Assembly (NCBI RefSeq): GCF_014905615.1
Contig: NZ_AQGU01000022.1
Coordinates: forward strand, 62,001-126,000
Reading direction: 5' to 3'
From: Pseudoalteromonas aliena SW19
GTDB lineage: Bacteria; Pseudomonadota; Gammaproteobacteria; Enterobacterales; Alteromonadaceae
Length of the DNA stretch: 64,000 nt
Part shown: piece by piece, positions 24,718-34,466 of the stretch
How the letters are laid out: each line of letters starts with the position of its first letter
Numbering within the stretch: the first letter of the stretch is position 1
Notes under the pieces: model-generated
What the model saw: only the letters and a program-made list of their open reading frames with translations
Told to the model about the DNA's origin: nothing
Databases searched by the model: none
Made by a program: the position numbers and the translations under genes

Positions 24718-26439
24718 TTAATGCACTTTTTCAAGCTCTCTAACGATTAATTGCAGTGTAAATTTACCTCTAAACTCATTTATATCGAGCTGGTACGCTA
24801 GTTTTACAAACTTCGCTTCTGTGTCGGGCCACTCTTTTACATCAATACCAAAGGCAATCGCGTCAACTAACCGCCCTGATTGATGTTTTAACACCAGCTT
24901 TAAATGCTTTTCGCCGACTATACGCTGCTGTATTATTTCAAATGTATGCTCAAATACGGGCTCAGGGAATTGTTGCCCCCAAGGACCTGATTGTTTTAAT
25001 AGCTGAGCAAACTCCATTGTAAAGCAGTCGTTTGGTAGCTCGCCATCGGTAAACACAATGCAACGTTTACTTTCTTCACTCAGTTGCGCACTAACAGCAG
25101 CATCAAATGCTTTTTTAAAGTCGTTAAAATGTTGCTCGTTAATACTTAAACCGGCTGCCATGGCATGACCACCAAATTTATTGATTAAATGCGGGTCGGC
25201 AGTATTGAGTCCTTCGAGTAAATCGCGCATGTGCAGCCCTTCAATAGAACGACACGAGCCTTTTATTTCACCATTTTCGCCACCAGCAAATATAACCGTT
25301 GGGCGGTGATATTTTTCTTTTAAGCGACCTGCCAAAATACCAATAACACCTTGGTGCCAATCATCTTGAAACAAACAAATAGCATCCGGACTGTTGTCGT
25401 CGTTAAACGCGAGCCTATCAAGCACGGCCTGCGCCTGGGCTTGCATACCTTGCTCTATTTCGCGTCTTGCAAAGTTTAGGCTATCGAGCTCGCTCGCTAT
25501 ACTACGCGCTTGGTTTATGTCGGTACTTAGTAAACACGCTATACCCAAACTCATGTCATCTAATCGCCCTGCTGCATTTAAACGAGGCGCAAGTGAAAAA
25601 CCAAAGTCGCTTGCACTTAAGCGCGCAGCATTACGATTAGCCACTTCAATAAGCGCGGTAATACCAGGGCGTGTTTTACCGCTGCGAATTCGTGCTAAGC
25701 CTTGATGTACTAAGGTGCGGTTGTTTGCATCAAGCGCGACAACATCAGCCACTGTGCCAAGCGCTACAATGTCGAGTAAATTAGCTAAATTAGGTGGCGA
25801 TTGTTGCTCAAAATAGCCTAAATCACGCATTGTACTTCTCAGTGCTATTAATAAGTAAAAAGCAACACCAACGCCTGCAATAGATTTAGACGGGAAATCA
25901 CACTCGTGCCTGTTTGGGTTTACTATTGCATCGGCATTTGGTAGTTGTTCACCTTGCAAGTGATGATCTGTTACCAGTACTTTTATGCCAACCGCTTTTA
26001 AAATATCAATACCGACAATACACGATATACCGTTATCTACGGTGATCACTAAATCAGGCTTTATTTGTACTATTTGCTCTGCAAGGGCTGGGCTTAAACC
26101 GTAGCCTAAGCTAAACCGATCCGGAATTAAGTAATCTAAATGCTTAAAGCCAAACATCGAAAGACCTTGCATTAAAGTGGCCGTACTCGTTGCACCATCG
26201 GCATCAAAATCGCCGACTATTAAAATGTGGCTTTGCGCTTTTAATGCTTCAATCAATAAATCGCTGGCTTTATCTATGTCTTTGAACAATTTAAAATCAT
26301 GAAGCGTAGCTACGCTGTTATCTAGCTCATCGGCACTGAACACATGACGGTTCGCATAAATTTGTTTTATTACTGGGTGTAAATTACTCGGTAGATGTGA
26401 ATCGTCAACGTTTTCGCGCGCAATGATCAGTTTTTTCAT
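24718..26439 (-). CDS. recJ: Single-stranded-DNA-specific exonuclease RecJ
   Basis: RecJ degrades single-stranded DNA 5' to 3' in recombination and mismatch repair. The 573-residue product has the DHH phosphoesterase motifs: D77-F-D79-A-D81 in IVGDFDADGATST, D135 in VITVDNG, and D158-H-H. The DHHA1 part follows with NKFGGHAMAAGLSI, and a C-terminal OB-like domain completes it. It sits between dsbC and prfB, as in E. coli. A hairpin at 26476 separates it from dsbC, so it probably has its own promoter or read-through supply. Confidence 0.96.
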   Translation of the reverse strand: MKKLIIARENVDDSHLPSNLHPVIKQIYANRHVFSADELDNSVATLHDFKLFKDIDKASDLLIEALKAQSHILIVGDFDADGATSTATLMQGLSMFGFKHLDYLIPDRFSLGYGLSPALAEQIVQIKPDLVITVDNGISCIVGIDILKAVGIKVLVTDHHLQGEQLPNADAIVNPNRHECDFPSKSIAGVGVAFYLLIALRSTMRDLGYFEQQSPPNLANLLDIVALGTVADVVALDANNRTLVHQGLARIRSGKTRPGITALIEVANRNAARLSASDFGFSLAPRLNAAGRLDDMSLGIACLLSTDINQARSIASELDSLNFARREIEQGMQAQAQAVLDRLAFNDDNSPDAICLFQDDWHQGVIGILAGRLKEKYHRPTVIFAGGENGEIKGSCRSIEGLHMRDLLEGLNTADPHLINKFGGHAMAAGLSINEQHFNDFKKAFDAAVSAQLSEESKRCIVFTDGELPNDCFTMEFAQLLKQSGPWGQQFPEPVFEHTFEIIQQRIVGEKHLKLVLKHQSGRLVDAIAFGIDVKEWPDTEAKFVKLAYQLDINEFRGKFTLQLIVRELEKVH

Positions 26440-26475
26440 GCAGATTTTTAACTTATTTAGTCGTATTAAAAAGAC

Positions 26476-26500
26476 AAAAAAAGGCCATAAAGGCCTTTTT
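26476..26500 (-). terminator. Terminator between dsbC and recJ
   Basis: The stem AAAAAGGCC/GGCCTTTTT around ATAAA is followed on the minus strand by T7. It lies 18 bases after the dsbC stop. Confidence 0.82.
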
Positions 26501-26517
26501 ATTAGTTATAAAGCGTA

Positions 26518-27246
26518 TTATGACGCTTTATTAGCATCTAGGGCTGCTTTTAATGCTGCCGCTGGCTGATAACCTGGGATCATCGTACCATCTTCTAAAA
26601 CAATAGCGGGTGTGCCGCTAATGCCAAAACTCTGACCAAGTTGGTAATGCTCAGCAATAGGTGCACTGCACCCTGCAATTACTTTAGTATCTGCGCCCGA
26701 TTTAGCTTCTGTAAGTGCTTCTTGCTGATCTTTAGCACACCACACATTCATTAAGTCTGTATAACCAGAACCTTGCAGGCCACCACGTGGAAACGCAAGG
26801 TACTTAACGGTAATACCCGCTTCAAGTAAATCATCTAATTCGCGATGTAATTTACGACAGTAGCCACAGCTAATGTCAGTAAATACGGTAATGCTGTGCT
26901 TTTCGTTTGGTGCTTTGTACACAATCATCGAGTCTTCATAATCTTTAATACCCTCAACACGCACGCCGTTTAGCGCTTGCTCTGTTAAGTTATTTCGATT
27001 ATTTAGGTCGATTAATGTACCTTGCATTAAAAATTGGCCATCTGGACTTGCATAAAGCACGCCTTTGTTGGTGATCAATTCTTTTAAGCCAGCGACTGGA
27101 CTTGGATTAATTTGCTTAACTGTTACGCCTAAAGTCGCAAATTTAGTAACTATCGGATCAGTAGCATCTGGAGTAACAGTAACGCCATTTGCAAATGCAC
27201 CAATGCTTGTGCACAACATGGCACCTGCTAACATTAATTTTTTCAT
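26518..27246 (-). CDS. dsbC: Thiol:disulfide isomerase DsbC
   Basis: A periplasmic homodimeric isomerase that reshuffles wrong disulphides. It has a signal peptide (MKKLMLAGAMLCTSIGAFA|NG), an N-terminal dimerisation domain (about 25-85) and a thioredoxin domain with the active site C127-G-Y-C130. A second cysteine pair (C169 and C188) is typical of the family. It also has the cis-proline loop GTPAIVL. Its length (242) is usual. The order xerD-dsbC-recJ-prfB-lysS is the conserved gammaproteobacterial arrangement. Confidence 0.95.
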   Translation of the reverse strand: MKKLMLAGAMLCTSIGAFANGVTVTPDATDPIVTKFATLGVTVKQINPSPVAGLKELITNKGVLYASPDGQFLMQGTLIDLNNRNNLTEQALNGVRVEGIKDYEDSMIVYKAPNEKHSITVFTDISCGYCRKLHRELDDLLEAGITVKYLAFPRGGLQGSGYTDLMNVWCAKDQQEALTEAKSGADTKVIAGCSAPIAEHYQLGQSFGISGTPAIVLEDGTMIPGYQPAAALKAALDANKAS

Positions 27247-27306
27247 AATTTTCTCTATTCCAAAAATACTTATAAATTGACCGGCTTAGTCGTAATAAAT
27301 TTCAAA

Positions 27307-28233
27307 TTAAGCGCGCGGATGATGCTGCGCGTGTACCGATTTTAGTCGTTCATTTGCAACATGGGTATAAATTTGTGTGGTTGATAAATCACTATGACCC
27401 AACATCATTTGTACTACACGTAAATCGGCTCCATGATTTAACAAATGCGTAGCAAACGCATGTCGCATAGTATGGGGCGATATTGGAGACTCCACAGCAG
27501 CCAAAATAGCATAGTGTTTAATTCTATGCCAAAAAGTTTGTCGCGTCATGCCAACACCGCGTTTAGACGGAAACACAAAATCGGTGGCGTGCTTTATCAT
27601 TTGCGCACGTCCACTCTTTAAAAATTGTTCAAGCCAATACATGGCTTCTTCGCCAAGCGGCACTAAACGCTCCTTATTACCTTTACCTTTTACAAACACA
27701 ACCGCTTGGCGCAAATTAATTTGCTCCATGCGCAGCCCAACAAGTTCACTCACACGCAAACCCGTTGCGTATAGCACCTCTAACATGGCTTTATCGCGCA
27801 GGCCCATAGCTTCTTCGGTGTTGGGCGCATTTAATAATGCTTCAACCTCTGCTTCTGAGAGTGTTTTAGGCAATGACTGCCCTGCTTTTGGCTGAGCAAT
27901 ATTTAGCATAGGTGAATCGCTAATTAGTTTTTCGCGTACAAAGTACTGATAAAAACGTTTTAAAGCACTAATACTACGCGCCGTGCTGCGTGGTTTTAAA
28001 CCTAAATCGACTCGGTGGGCCAAGTAACTTTCTACATCAAGTCCCGTTACACTTAGTAAGTTTTCACCTTTTAAAAACAGGCAAAATTTATCTAAATCAC
28101 TGCGATAAGCACTTAATGTGTTTTCGCTTACGCCTTGTTCTAAGTACAGGCTATCTAAAAAGGTTTCTAGGTAGTCGCTATTACTGCTCATACTGCTATT
28201 ATTTTCGGGAAAATCGTCAGATAGCGTTGTCAC
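27307..28233 (-). CDS. xerD: Site-specific tyrosine recombinase XerD
   Basis: XerD with XerC resolves chromosome dimers at dif. The C-terminal catalytic domain has all residues: R160, K184, H254-x-x-R257, H280 and the nucleophile Y289 (TTQIYTHV). The N-terminal SAM-like core-binding domain covers about 18-105. The start at 28233 is GTG with GAGAG upstream. An ATG 14 codons later (28191, [11 protein letters not shown]) matches the E. coli XerD N-terminus better and may be the real start. It diverges from fldB. Confidence 0.95.
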   Translation of the reverse strand: MTTLSDDFPENNSSMSSNSDYLETFLDSLYLEQGVSENTLSAYRSDLDKFCLFLKGENLLSVTGLDVESYLAHRVDLGLKPRSTARSISALKRFYQYFVREKLISDSPMLNIAQPKAGQSLPKTLSEAEVEALLNAPNTEEAMGLRDKAMLEVLYATGLRVSELVGLRMEQINLRQAVVFVKGKGNKERLVPLGEEAMYWLEQFLKSGRAQMIKHATDFVFPSKRGVGMTRQTFWHRIKHYAILAAVESPISPHTMRHAFATHLLNHGADLRVVQMMLGHSDLSTTQIYTHVANERLKSVHAQHHPRA

Positions 28234-28327
28234 ATTATGCTCTCATGCTTTGCTAAGGTATCAATTAAAAATACCTTACGGTAAACTTGAGCCTATCATA
28301 TCAGGCAATTACACAGTGATAAATACG

Positions 28328-28849
28328 ATGCAAATTGGTTTATTTTTTGGTTCTACTACGTGCTACACCGAAATGGCAGCAGAAAAGATTCGCGACATTA
28401 TTGGTGCCGATATCGTTACCCTGCACAATATTAAAGACGAGCCACTAAAAAATGCAGAGCAGTACGACTTTATCATCTTTGGTATTTCAACATGGGATTT
28501 TGGTGAAATACAAGAAGACTGGGAGTCAAAATGGGATGACATAGCCGACGTAAACCTAAATGGTAAAACCATTGCTTTATTTGGCATGGGCGATCAACAA
28601 GGTTACGGGCAGTGGTTCCAAGATGCGCTAGGCATGCTTCACGATAAAATAAATACACAAACATTTACTCAACTTGGTTTTTGGCCAAACGATAGTAGCT
28701 ACGAATTTGAAGCCTCAAAAGCACTCACGCCCGATGGCAAACAATTTGTAGGACTCGCGCTGGACGAAGACAGCCAATATGAGCTGAGTGACGACCGTAT
28801 TGCGACTTGGGTTGAACAAGTAATGACTGAATACGGTGAAACGCTTTAA
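28328..28849 (+). CDS. fldB: Flavodoxin FldB
   Basis: A 173-residue FMN-binding electron carrier. It shows the phosphate-binding loop [20 protein letters not shown] and the FMN-stacking segments around [13 protein letters not shown] and [18 protein letters not shown]. It is FldB-like by its long-chain loop and its position divergent from xerD, as in E. coli. The start was set at the ATG at 28328; an upstream in-frame extension to 28250 overlaps xerD's promoter region and has no flavodoxin similarity. Confidence 0.93.
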   Translation: MQIGLFFGSTTCYTEMAAEKIRDIIGADIVTLHNIKDEPLKNAEQYDFIIFGISTWDFGEIQEDWESKWDDIADVNLNGKTIALFGMGDQQGYGQWFQDALGMLHDKINTQTFTQLGFWPNDSSYEFEASKALTPDGKQFVGLALDEDSQYELSDDRIATWVEQVMTEYGETL

Positions 28850-28855
28850 TTTAAA

Positions 28856-28879
28856 TTGCGTAGCTATTATTGCTACGCA
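28856..28879. terminator. Hairpin between fldB and the DUF2147 gene
   Basis: The inverted repeat TTGCGTAGC/GCTACGCAA closes on TATTAT between two convergent genes. There is no long T-run, so terminator function is probable but not certain. Confidence 0.5.
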
Positions 28880-28888
28880 ACAAAGTAA

Positions 28889-29335
28889 TTACTCAACTTT
28901 CAACCAATATTGGTTGCGGAAAAAAAAGCCAATATAGCCGCGAACTTCAAGCTTTTCACCTTCATCTTGCACTGTGAGTTGTAAGGTATAGGTTTTACCA
29001 TTTGTTGGGTCGAGTATTTCACCATCTCCCCATACGCCATCCTCTTGTGCTTTTACATCAGTAATAATGGTCATTCCTAAAATAGGTTGATCTTTTAGCT
29101 CACCATCACACTTACTGCATATATCATTTTGTTTTGTAGGGTCTAGGATAGTTTCAACTTTACCACTTAAAACACCGTTAGTTTGGGTAATACGCACATA
29201 CGATTTAGCTTCACTAGTATCCTCATCAATCGTTTTCCAAAGCCCAGCAGGTGTTATCGCAGCAAACGCACTTTGACTTGCCAAAACAATCGCAGAAAAT
29301 GCGCTTAGTAGTATTATTTTATTTAATTTTTTCAT
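28889..29335 (-). CDS. DUF2147 family exported protein
   Basis: This 148-residue secreted protein has a signal peptide (MKKLNKIILLSAFSAIVLASQSAFA|AI) and a lipocalin-like beta-sandwich pattern typical of DUF2147: AGLWKTIDEDTSEAKSYVRI, SGKVETILDP, CSKCDGELKDQPILGM, GKTYTLQL, EVRGYIGFFFRNQYW. Two cysteines (near 94 and 97) form a CxxC-like pair. The cellular role of the family is not established. It is monocistronic, with the amylase gene upstream on the same strand. Confidence 0.85.
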   Translation of the reverse strand: MKKLNKIILLSAFSAIVLASQSAFAAITPAGLWKTIDEDTSEAKSYVRITQTNGVLSGKVETILDPTKQNDICSKCDGELKDQPILGMTIITDVKAQEDGVWGDGEILDPTNGKTYTLQLTVQDEGEKLEVRGYIGFFFRNQYWLKVE

Positions 29336-29417
29336 TGTGTTGTCTTAATTTAATGTAACTAATGAGTGAATCATAACAGGTGATTTATACACACACTATG
29401 AAAGAATAGCACCTAAA

Positions 29418-29453
29418 AAACCTAAACAAATCGGAATCGTTTGTTTAGGTTTA
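29418..29453 (-). terminator. Terminator of the alpha-amylase gene
   Basis: A 13-base stem AAACCTAAACAAA/TTTGTTTAGGTTT is followed on the minus strand by a T-run, 24 bases after the amylase stop. Confidence 0.82.
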
Positions 29454-29476
29454 AACTTACAATGTTACGCTAAATT

Positions 29477-31486
29477 TTAAAAACTACGTGTTACTACGCT
29501 TGAGTTATTAAACTCAAATTTATTAATTTTTCCGCATTGCGCCATATGATTAGTACTCGCATAAGGTGTGTTAGCTTGAGTTATTGCAGCCTCCCACCCT
29601 TGGCCATTTTTAATAAATGCCTTTAGCTCAAACCAGCCATTAACTGCTTTACTACAATCCATATCGACATCAAGCATCCAATAGTGTTCGCCCCATATAT
29701 TTAGTGCTGTAACACCAAAACCATCAGCGCTTAGCGTTTTTTGTGCTCCCCAGCCCTCAGGCCATGTTTTTGTTGTCCAGTCTGTGGCAGAGCCTTCTGC
29801 TTCGGCACTTTGTCCATTTTCTATGCCATACCAATCAAGGTAATTATCATTTGTTTTCCAAGGGCTTGTTGTCACATTTTTTAAATTATTATGACGAATA
29901 GGCATTGCACATTCAAAGTTACTTGTTTGGCAATTTCGACCTAAATTTGCGTTTGCATAAGCATGATCTACACCACCACGCAAAAACATATCTTGCCCGC
30001 TTTGTGTTTGTGCATTAATAAAAATAACGGTTCGTTGCCAGTCACTCCCTGTATTTGGCGCAGAGCTTGTATTTAATTTAGAGTTTTTATGAATCGCCAT
30101 TGCATCCCAAGCACCCACATTTAGATTAATAGTACCGTTAGCATTAACTGCTATAACCTCACCACTACAACGCTTGCCATCAGCCGACAGTTCACCCTTT
30201 AGCACATTACAATATTGACCAGACGCCATATCAGTTTGGACAGTCGCATTGAGTGTAGAATCTTCTTTATTAATGGCCATATGACCGGAGCTACCACGCC
30301 CAAATGATATTTGATTATTCGTGTTATCCCACCAATTTGTTACCGCCCAGTTATCGGCGGTGTTATTTCTAAAATCGACCCCGCCTGCAATATATGACCA
30401 GCGATGCTCACACTTCCAATTACTAGCAAAACACTCTAAGTTACCGTTATTATGGACAGGTACTTTTGGTCCACCAGCATCAGTATTTCCATGAAAATCA
30501 TAACTCGACATTACTTTTGGATAACCATACGGATAAGCCAACATAAACACATTGGCTAAGTCGTATAAACGTCCATCTTCAAAGGTAATTACATTTCCCG
30601 CACCACCATGACCTCGCTGATTGTCGTGATTATCTACAAAAACGACGGCAGAAGAGCTAGGCATAAAGCCCCATCCTTCACCAAAGTTACTTAACCATGC
30701 AAGCGAACCCTTTCTAAAAGTATTACCTAGTTGGGTACTGTATTTAAATTCAGTTACTAAACCTGAGCTTAAATATTCAGAAGCACTCACAGCCTCCACA
30801 CCTTGATCAATTACTTCATGAAATATGACTGGTGAGCCGTTTATTTTCGTCTTTAAACTTTGAATATCACTTGCAGCAACGTGCTTTGCAGCATCAAACC
30901 GAAAGCCTTTTACGCCAATAGCTTGTAAGTCGTTAATATAAGCTGCCAAAGTATCTTGTACGTAGTTTGAAGCCGTATCTAAATCAGCAAGGCCGACAAG
31001 TTCACAATTTTGCACTCGATAACGATTATTACCATAATCAGAATTGTTAATAGTGCAACTTTGATGAAAATCTTGAGGGCTATAAATAGGATAGCTTTTA
31101 TTACCAAAACTATTACCCGCCGTGCCCGTACCACTTCCTGCTGCCATGTGGTTAATAAGTGTATCGACGTAAATATCAACCCCTGCTGCACTGCAGCGAT
31201 TAACCATGTCAATAAACTGTGCGCGGTTACCGCCACGACTTTTCAGCTCATAGCTAACAGGTTGGTAGCGTGTCCACCATTGACTCCCTGTGATGTGTTC
31301 ATTTGGGGGAGAAACTTGTACCGCAGCATAGCCTTTCGGCCCTAAATACTGTTCACATTCTTGCGCTACATCTTGCCAATTCCATTCAAATAAATGCACA
31401 AATGTAGTGGGAGCAGCACTAACAATATTGGGTAAGGTCAAGCCTAAACTTAAACCTGCGGTGGTGATGATTTTATTGAGTGTCAT
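29477..31486 (-). CDS. amy: Secreted alpha-amylase with C-terminal secretion domain
   Basis: A GH13 alpha-amylase hydrolysing internal alpha-1,4 bonds of starch, near-identical in pattern to the chloride-dependent cold-active enzyme of Pseudoalteromonas haloplanktis. It has a signal peptide ([20 protein letters not shown]...SA|APTT). The catalytic residues lie in GFRFDAAKH (nucleophile), IFHEVIDQG (acid/base) and [12 protein letters not shown] (third Asp). A C-terminal region after AIHKNSKLN (about residue 477 of the precursor to 669) matches the propeptide that assists passage through the outer membrane in that enzyme. The start was placed at 31486, since the longer frame adds 13 unrelated residues. 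It is monocistronic with its own terminator. Confidence 0.95.
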   Translation of the reverse strand: MTLNKIITTAGLSLGLTLPNIVSAAPTTFVHLFEWNWQDVAQECEQYLGPKGYAAVQVSPPNEHITGSQWWTRYQPVSYELKSRGGNRAQFIDMVNRCSAAGVDIYVDTLINHMAAGSGTGTAGNSFGNKSYPIYSPQDFHQSCTINNSDYGNNRYRVQNCELVGLADLDTASNYVQDTLAAYINDLQAIGVKGFRFDAAKHVAASDIQSLKTKINGSPVIFHEVIDQGVEAVSASEYLSSGLVTEFKYSTQLGNTFRKGSLAWLSNFGEGWGFMPSSSAVVFVDNHDNQRGHGGAGNVITFEDGRLYDLANVFMLAYPYGYPKVMSSYDFHGNTDAGGPKVPVHNNGNLECFASNWKCEHRWSYIAGGVDFRNNTADNWAVTNWWDNTNNQISFGRGSSGHMAINKEDSTLNATVQTDMASGQYCNVLKGELSADGKRCSGEVIAVNANGTINLNVGAWDAMAIHKNSKLNTSSAPNTGSDWQRTVIFINAQTQSGQDMFLRGGVDHAYANANLGRNCQTSNFECAMPIRHNNLKNVTTSPWKTNDNYLDWYGIENGQSAEAEGSATDWTTKTWPEGWGAQKTLSADGFGVTALNIWGEHYWMLDVDMDCSKAVNGWFELKAFIKNGQGWEAAITQANTPYASTNHMAQCGKINKFEFNNSSVVTRSF

Positions 31487-31625
31487 AGTGTGTGATCCAA
31501 TTGTTGAGCGAGTGAAACAGCGCACTCGCGTTATTTACAAGTTGTTAACACTAGTCTAGATATTGTCTAAATAGAAACTGAATACGTATGCATAGCGGGT
31601 GAACTATCCTTTATTACTAAATAAT

Positions 31626-32324
31626 TTACATTTTTAAATAAAATGTTTTGCACAGAGCTATATAATCAGCAGTGTAGGTATTATCTAAATTTCGAATACA
31701 CAGAATTGATGATTCTATATCGCTTTTTACATAACTAAATGTCATTAAGCTGCGGCTTACCTCTTTATTGGGTGTGGCTTTTATTTGGCAGTGAGTATTT
31801 AAGTGAAGCCCATTTTGAGTAGCAAGCTCAATAAATAATGCGCCTTCAACGTTCGGCAGTATTAAGCTAAAGCGAGAGCCACTGTGGCTCAAGCGCTTAA
31901 ATGCACTAATTAACTCATCAAAACTTAGGCCATCTGTATGACGAGCCGTATTACGCGCTGCATTATCGCCTTTTAAACTGCGATTAAAATATGGTGGATT
32001 AGAAATAACCACATCAAACTTAACGTCACTACTAAAGCTTTGAATAGTTCGGTGCTCAATACTTATTGCTGACCACGGGCTATTAGCTACATTTTGTAAT
32101 GCTTGAACATACGCGTGCTCATCAACTTCTACAGCCGTTATGGTAAGTTCTAGATTACGTTGTTTGCACATTAATGCCAGTAGCCCCGTACCTGTACCTA
32201 TATCCAACAATGAATTAGCTCCACTTAAATTGGCCCATGCACCAAGTAAAATTCCATCAGTAGAAACCTTCATTGCGCACTGCTCATGTGCAACCTTAAA
32301 TTGTTTAAATGCAAAACCAGACAT
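31626..32324 (-). CDS. trmN6: tRNA1(Val) (adenine(37)-N6)-methyltransferase
   Basis: This enzyme methylates A37 of tRNA-Val(UAC) using S-adenosylmethionine. The 232-residue Rossmann protein has motif I D41-I-G-T-G-T-G47, an acidic EVDEHA motif II and N109-P-P-Y112, the adenine N6 methyltransferase signature. The opening MSGFAFKQFKVAHEQCAMKV matches YfiC of E. coli. It is divergent from srmB, as in E. coli, which supports the assignment. Confidence 0.93.
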   Translation of the reverse strand: MSGFAFKQFKVAHEQCAMKVSTDGILLGAWANLSGANSLLDIGTGTGLLALMCKQRNLELTITAVEVDEHAYVQALQNVANSPWSAISIEHRTIQSFSSDVKFDVVISNPPYFNRSLKGDNAARNTARHTDGLSFDELISAFKRLSHSGSRFSLILPNVEGALFIELATQNGLHLNTHCQIKATPNKEVSRSLMTFSYVKSDIESSILCIRNLDNTYTADYIALCKTFYLKM

Positions 32325-32400
32325 TTTTTCACCTTTTCATTCACCAACTGGTGGATAGCGCGTATAATTGCAAGTAATTGTCCCTTATTTTAGACACTCT

Positions 32401-33627
32401 ATGCAATTTTCTGACTTTGATCTTGATAACAAGTTACTCGACGCTATTAATAAAATGGGTTACGAAACCCCAACAAGTATTCAACAACAAGCGATTCCTG
32501 AAGCGCTTAAAGGGCGTGATGTTTTAGCGTCAGCGCCTACAGGCACAGGTAAAACCGCAGCATTTTTAATTCCAGCTATTCAATATTTATTGGATTTCCC
32601 GCGCCGTGATCCAGGGTTTGCACGCGTGCTCGTTATGACTCCAACGCGTGAACTTGCTTATCAAATTCATGAGCAATGTGAACTACTTGCAAAACGAACT
32701 AACCTAAAGATAGGTGTCGTAACTGGCGGTATAAATTACGGCACGCATAAAGAAATATTTGAAAAAAACAATGATATATTAATCGCCACACCGGGGCGTT
32801 TAATGGAATATTTAGAAACTGAAAACTTTCATGCTGAACACGTAGAAATGCTCATTATTGACGAAGCTGATCGCATGTTAGACATGGGCTTTAAAAAAGA
32901 AATGAAGCGTATATGTGACGAAGCTAGAAATCGTCGTCAGTGCTTTTTATTCTCTGCAACTCTTGAAGGTGACAGTGTAGAAAGATTTGCAGAAACAACA
33001 CTTAACGACCCTGCATTACTTGAAGCTGAATCATCACGTAAAGAAAAAGCCAAAATTCATCAGTGGGTTCATTTAGCTGACGATTATCATCATAAACTTG
33101 AATTATTAGTAAACACACTTAAAAACCCTGATGTCACTAAAGCAATTGTGTTTGTAAAAACCCGTGAGCGCCTAGAAACACTGATTGGCGAACTAACCAA
33201 CAATGATGTTAAAGCTGCATGGTTACGCGGTGAAATGCCTCAAGACAAACGTATGAAAGCGATGGAAAACTTTCATAGTGGCAAAACACGTATATTAATT
33301 GCTACCGACGTAGCTGCACGTGGTATTGACGTGTCTGACATCAGCCATGTTATTAACTTTGATATGCCACGTACCGCCGACGTATACGTACACCGCATTG
33401 GCCGTACCGGTCGTGCTGGTAAAAAAGGGATAGCAATATCGTTAGTTGAAGCACACGACATTGGTATTTTATATAAAGTAGAGCGCTACGTTGAGCAAAA
33501 ATTAAAACGCCGTGTAATTAAAGGTGTTGAACCACAGCATAAAGAAGCGAAGCCACCAGCTAAAAAACGTAAAGACCCAGTAAAAATGAAAGCTAAGAAA
33601 AAGGCCAAGGTTAAAAAGAAAAAGTAA
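32401..33627 (+). CDS. srmB: DEAD-box ATP-dependent RNA helicase SrmB
   Basis: SrmB unwinds RNA during early 50S ribosome assembly. It has the full motif set: the Q motif (YETPTSIQQQAIPEAL), Walker A A45-P-T-G-T-G-K-T, PTRELA, IIDEADRML, SAT, IVFVKTRE, ARGID and HRIGRTGRAG. The C-terminus is an unstructured lysine-rich tail (KKRKDPVKMKAKKKAKVKKKK-like, last 25 residues) for RNA binding. The start was set to the ATG at 32401; the upstream frame extension is not helicase-like. The trmN6 neighbour agrees with SrmB over other DEAD-box paralogues. Confidence 0.93.
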   Translation: MQFSDFDLDNKLLDAINKMGYETPTSIQQQAIPEALKGRDVLASAPTGTGKTAAFLIPAIQYLLDFPRRDPGFARVLVMTPTRELAYQIHEQCELLAKRTNLKIGVVTGGINYGTHKEIFEKNNDILIATPGRLMEYLETENFHAEHVEMLIIDEADRMLDMGFKKEMKRICDEARNRRQCFLFSATLEGDSVERFAETTLNDPALLEAESSRKEKAKIHQWVHLADDYHHKLELLVNTLKNPDVTKAIVFVKTRERLETLIGELTNNDVKAAWLRGEMPQDKRMKAMENFHSGKTRILIATDVAARGIDVSDISHVINFDMPRTADVYVHRIGRTGRAGKKGIAISLVEAHDIGILYKVERYVEQKLKRRVIKGVEPQHKEAKPPAKKRKDPVKMKAKKKAKVKKKK

Positions 33628-33646
33628 CCTAAAACATTTTTATACT

Positions 33647-33669
33647 AAGCCGGCTTTTGTCGGCTTTTT
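33647..33669 (+). terminator. Terminator of srmB
   Basis: The stem AAGCCG/CGGCTT around GCTTTTGT is followed by TTTTT, 20 bases after the srmB stop. Confidence 0.8.
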
Positions 33670-33900
33670 AATGCAAGCCTTACAGGCTCTGCTATTTGTA
33701 CCTGTTACATATGTAACCCAAGCATGTAACTCATACTCATTTAAATGTAATTTTTGCCCACCTGAATTCCCACTTAATAAAATCCCCTTATATTTCAGTA
33801 CATTAATCTTGGCATCGAAATTGTATTTACAACGATAACTCAGCCGATGGAATTTCCATATTGTGGCTACACTATCTAACCGTAATGTAAGGATTAAGTT

Positions 33901-34221
33901 ATGAACCGCTTTAAATCAACTATTGCTTTAGTATCATTTTGTTGTTTATTTTTATTAGCTTGCGCTACGAAAGTAAGTGCAGCAACAAGTTTAGCGGTAG
34001 TGAGCAGTGTAGCAACTGTACCTAACTTACAACAAACCATTACTAACACGCTACGTACTAACCCTAATTTTGTACTTAACAATATTCGTGTGCAGGTAAA
34101 AGATGGTGAGGTAGATTTATACGGCACAGCACAAACAGGTTTTCAACGTGCGTTGGCTCAAAAGTTTTTAGAAAATATGGATGGAGTAAAAATTATTCGT
34201 AACAAAATCAGCGTTATATAA
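33901..34221 (+). CDS. BON-domain lipoprotein-like small protein
   Basis: This 106-residue exported protein has signal MNRFKSTIALVSFCCLFLLAC. Its Cys in LLAC is a lipobox candidate, followed by CATKVSA, which could instead be a type I site. One BON domain covers about residues 35-105 (ITNTLRTNPNFVLNNIRVQVKDGEVDLYGTAQ, FLENMDGVKIIRNKISV). BON domains bind phospholipid membranes and occur in envelope-stress proteins such as OsmY and DolP. It has good AAGGA spacing to the ATG and no operon partner. Confidence 0.8.
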   Translation: MNRFKSTIALVSFCCLFLLACATKVSAATSLAVVSSVATVPNLQQTITNTLRTNPNFVLNNIRVQVKDGEVDLYGTAQTGFQRALAQKFLENMDGVKIIRNKISVI

Positions 34222-34466
34222 TTTCAGAGCGAAAATTTTTGAGCGGTTAGCCGTTACACAAAAATTATCAAATATTTCAGACACCTTTAAAGGAGATATA
34301 ACATTTTAACTACTACGCTTATCTCCAAGATGTATATACATAAACGCACTCTCTAATATTAAAAATACGTTCACCTAGTTTATAGCCTCAAGCATGGCTG
34401 TTATTGACTCATCTACTGTGTTTTTTGTAGCGCTTAGTTGTAACTTTCATAACTAATGTATTGCTA

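Noticed and set aside
33894..34127. Open frame of 77 residues on the - strand
   Set aside because: It is antisense to the BON-domain gene and has no ribosome site.
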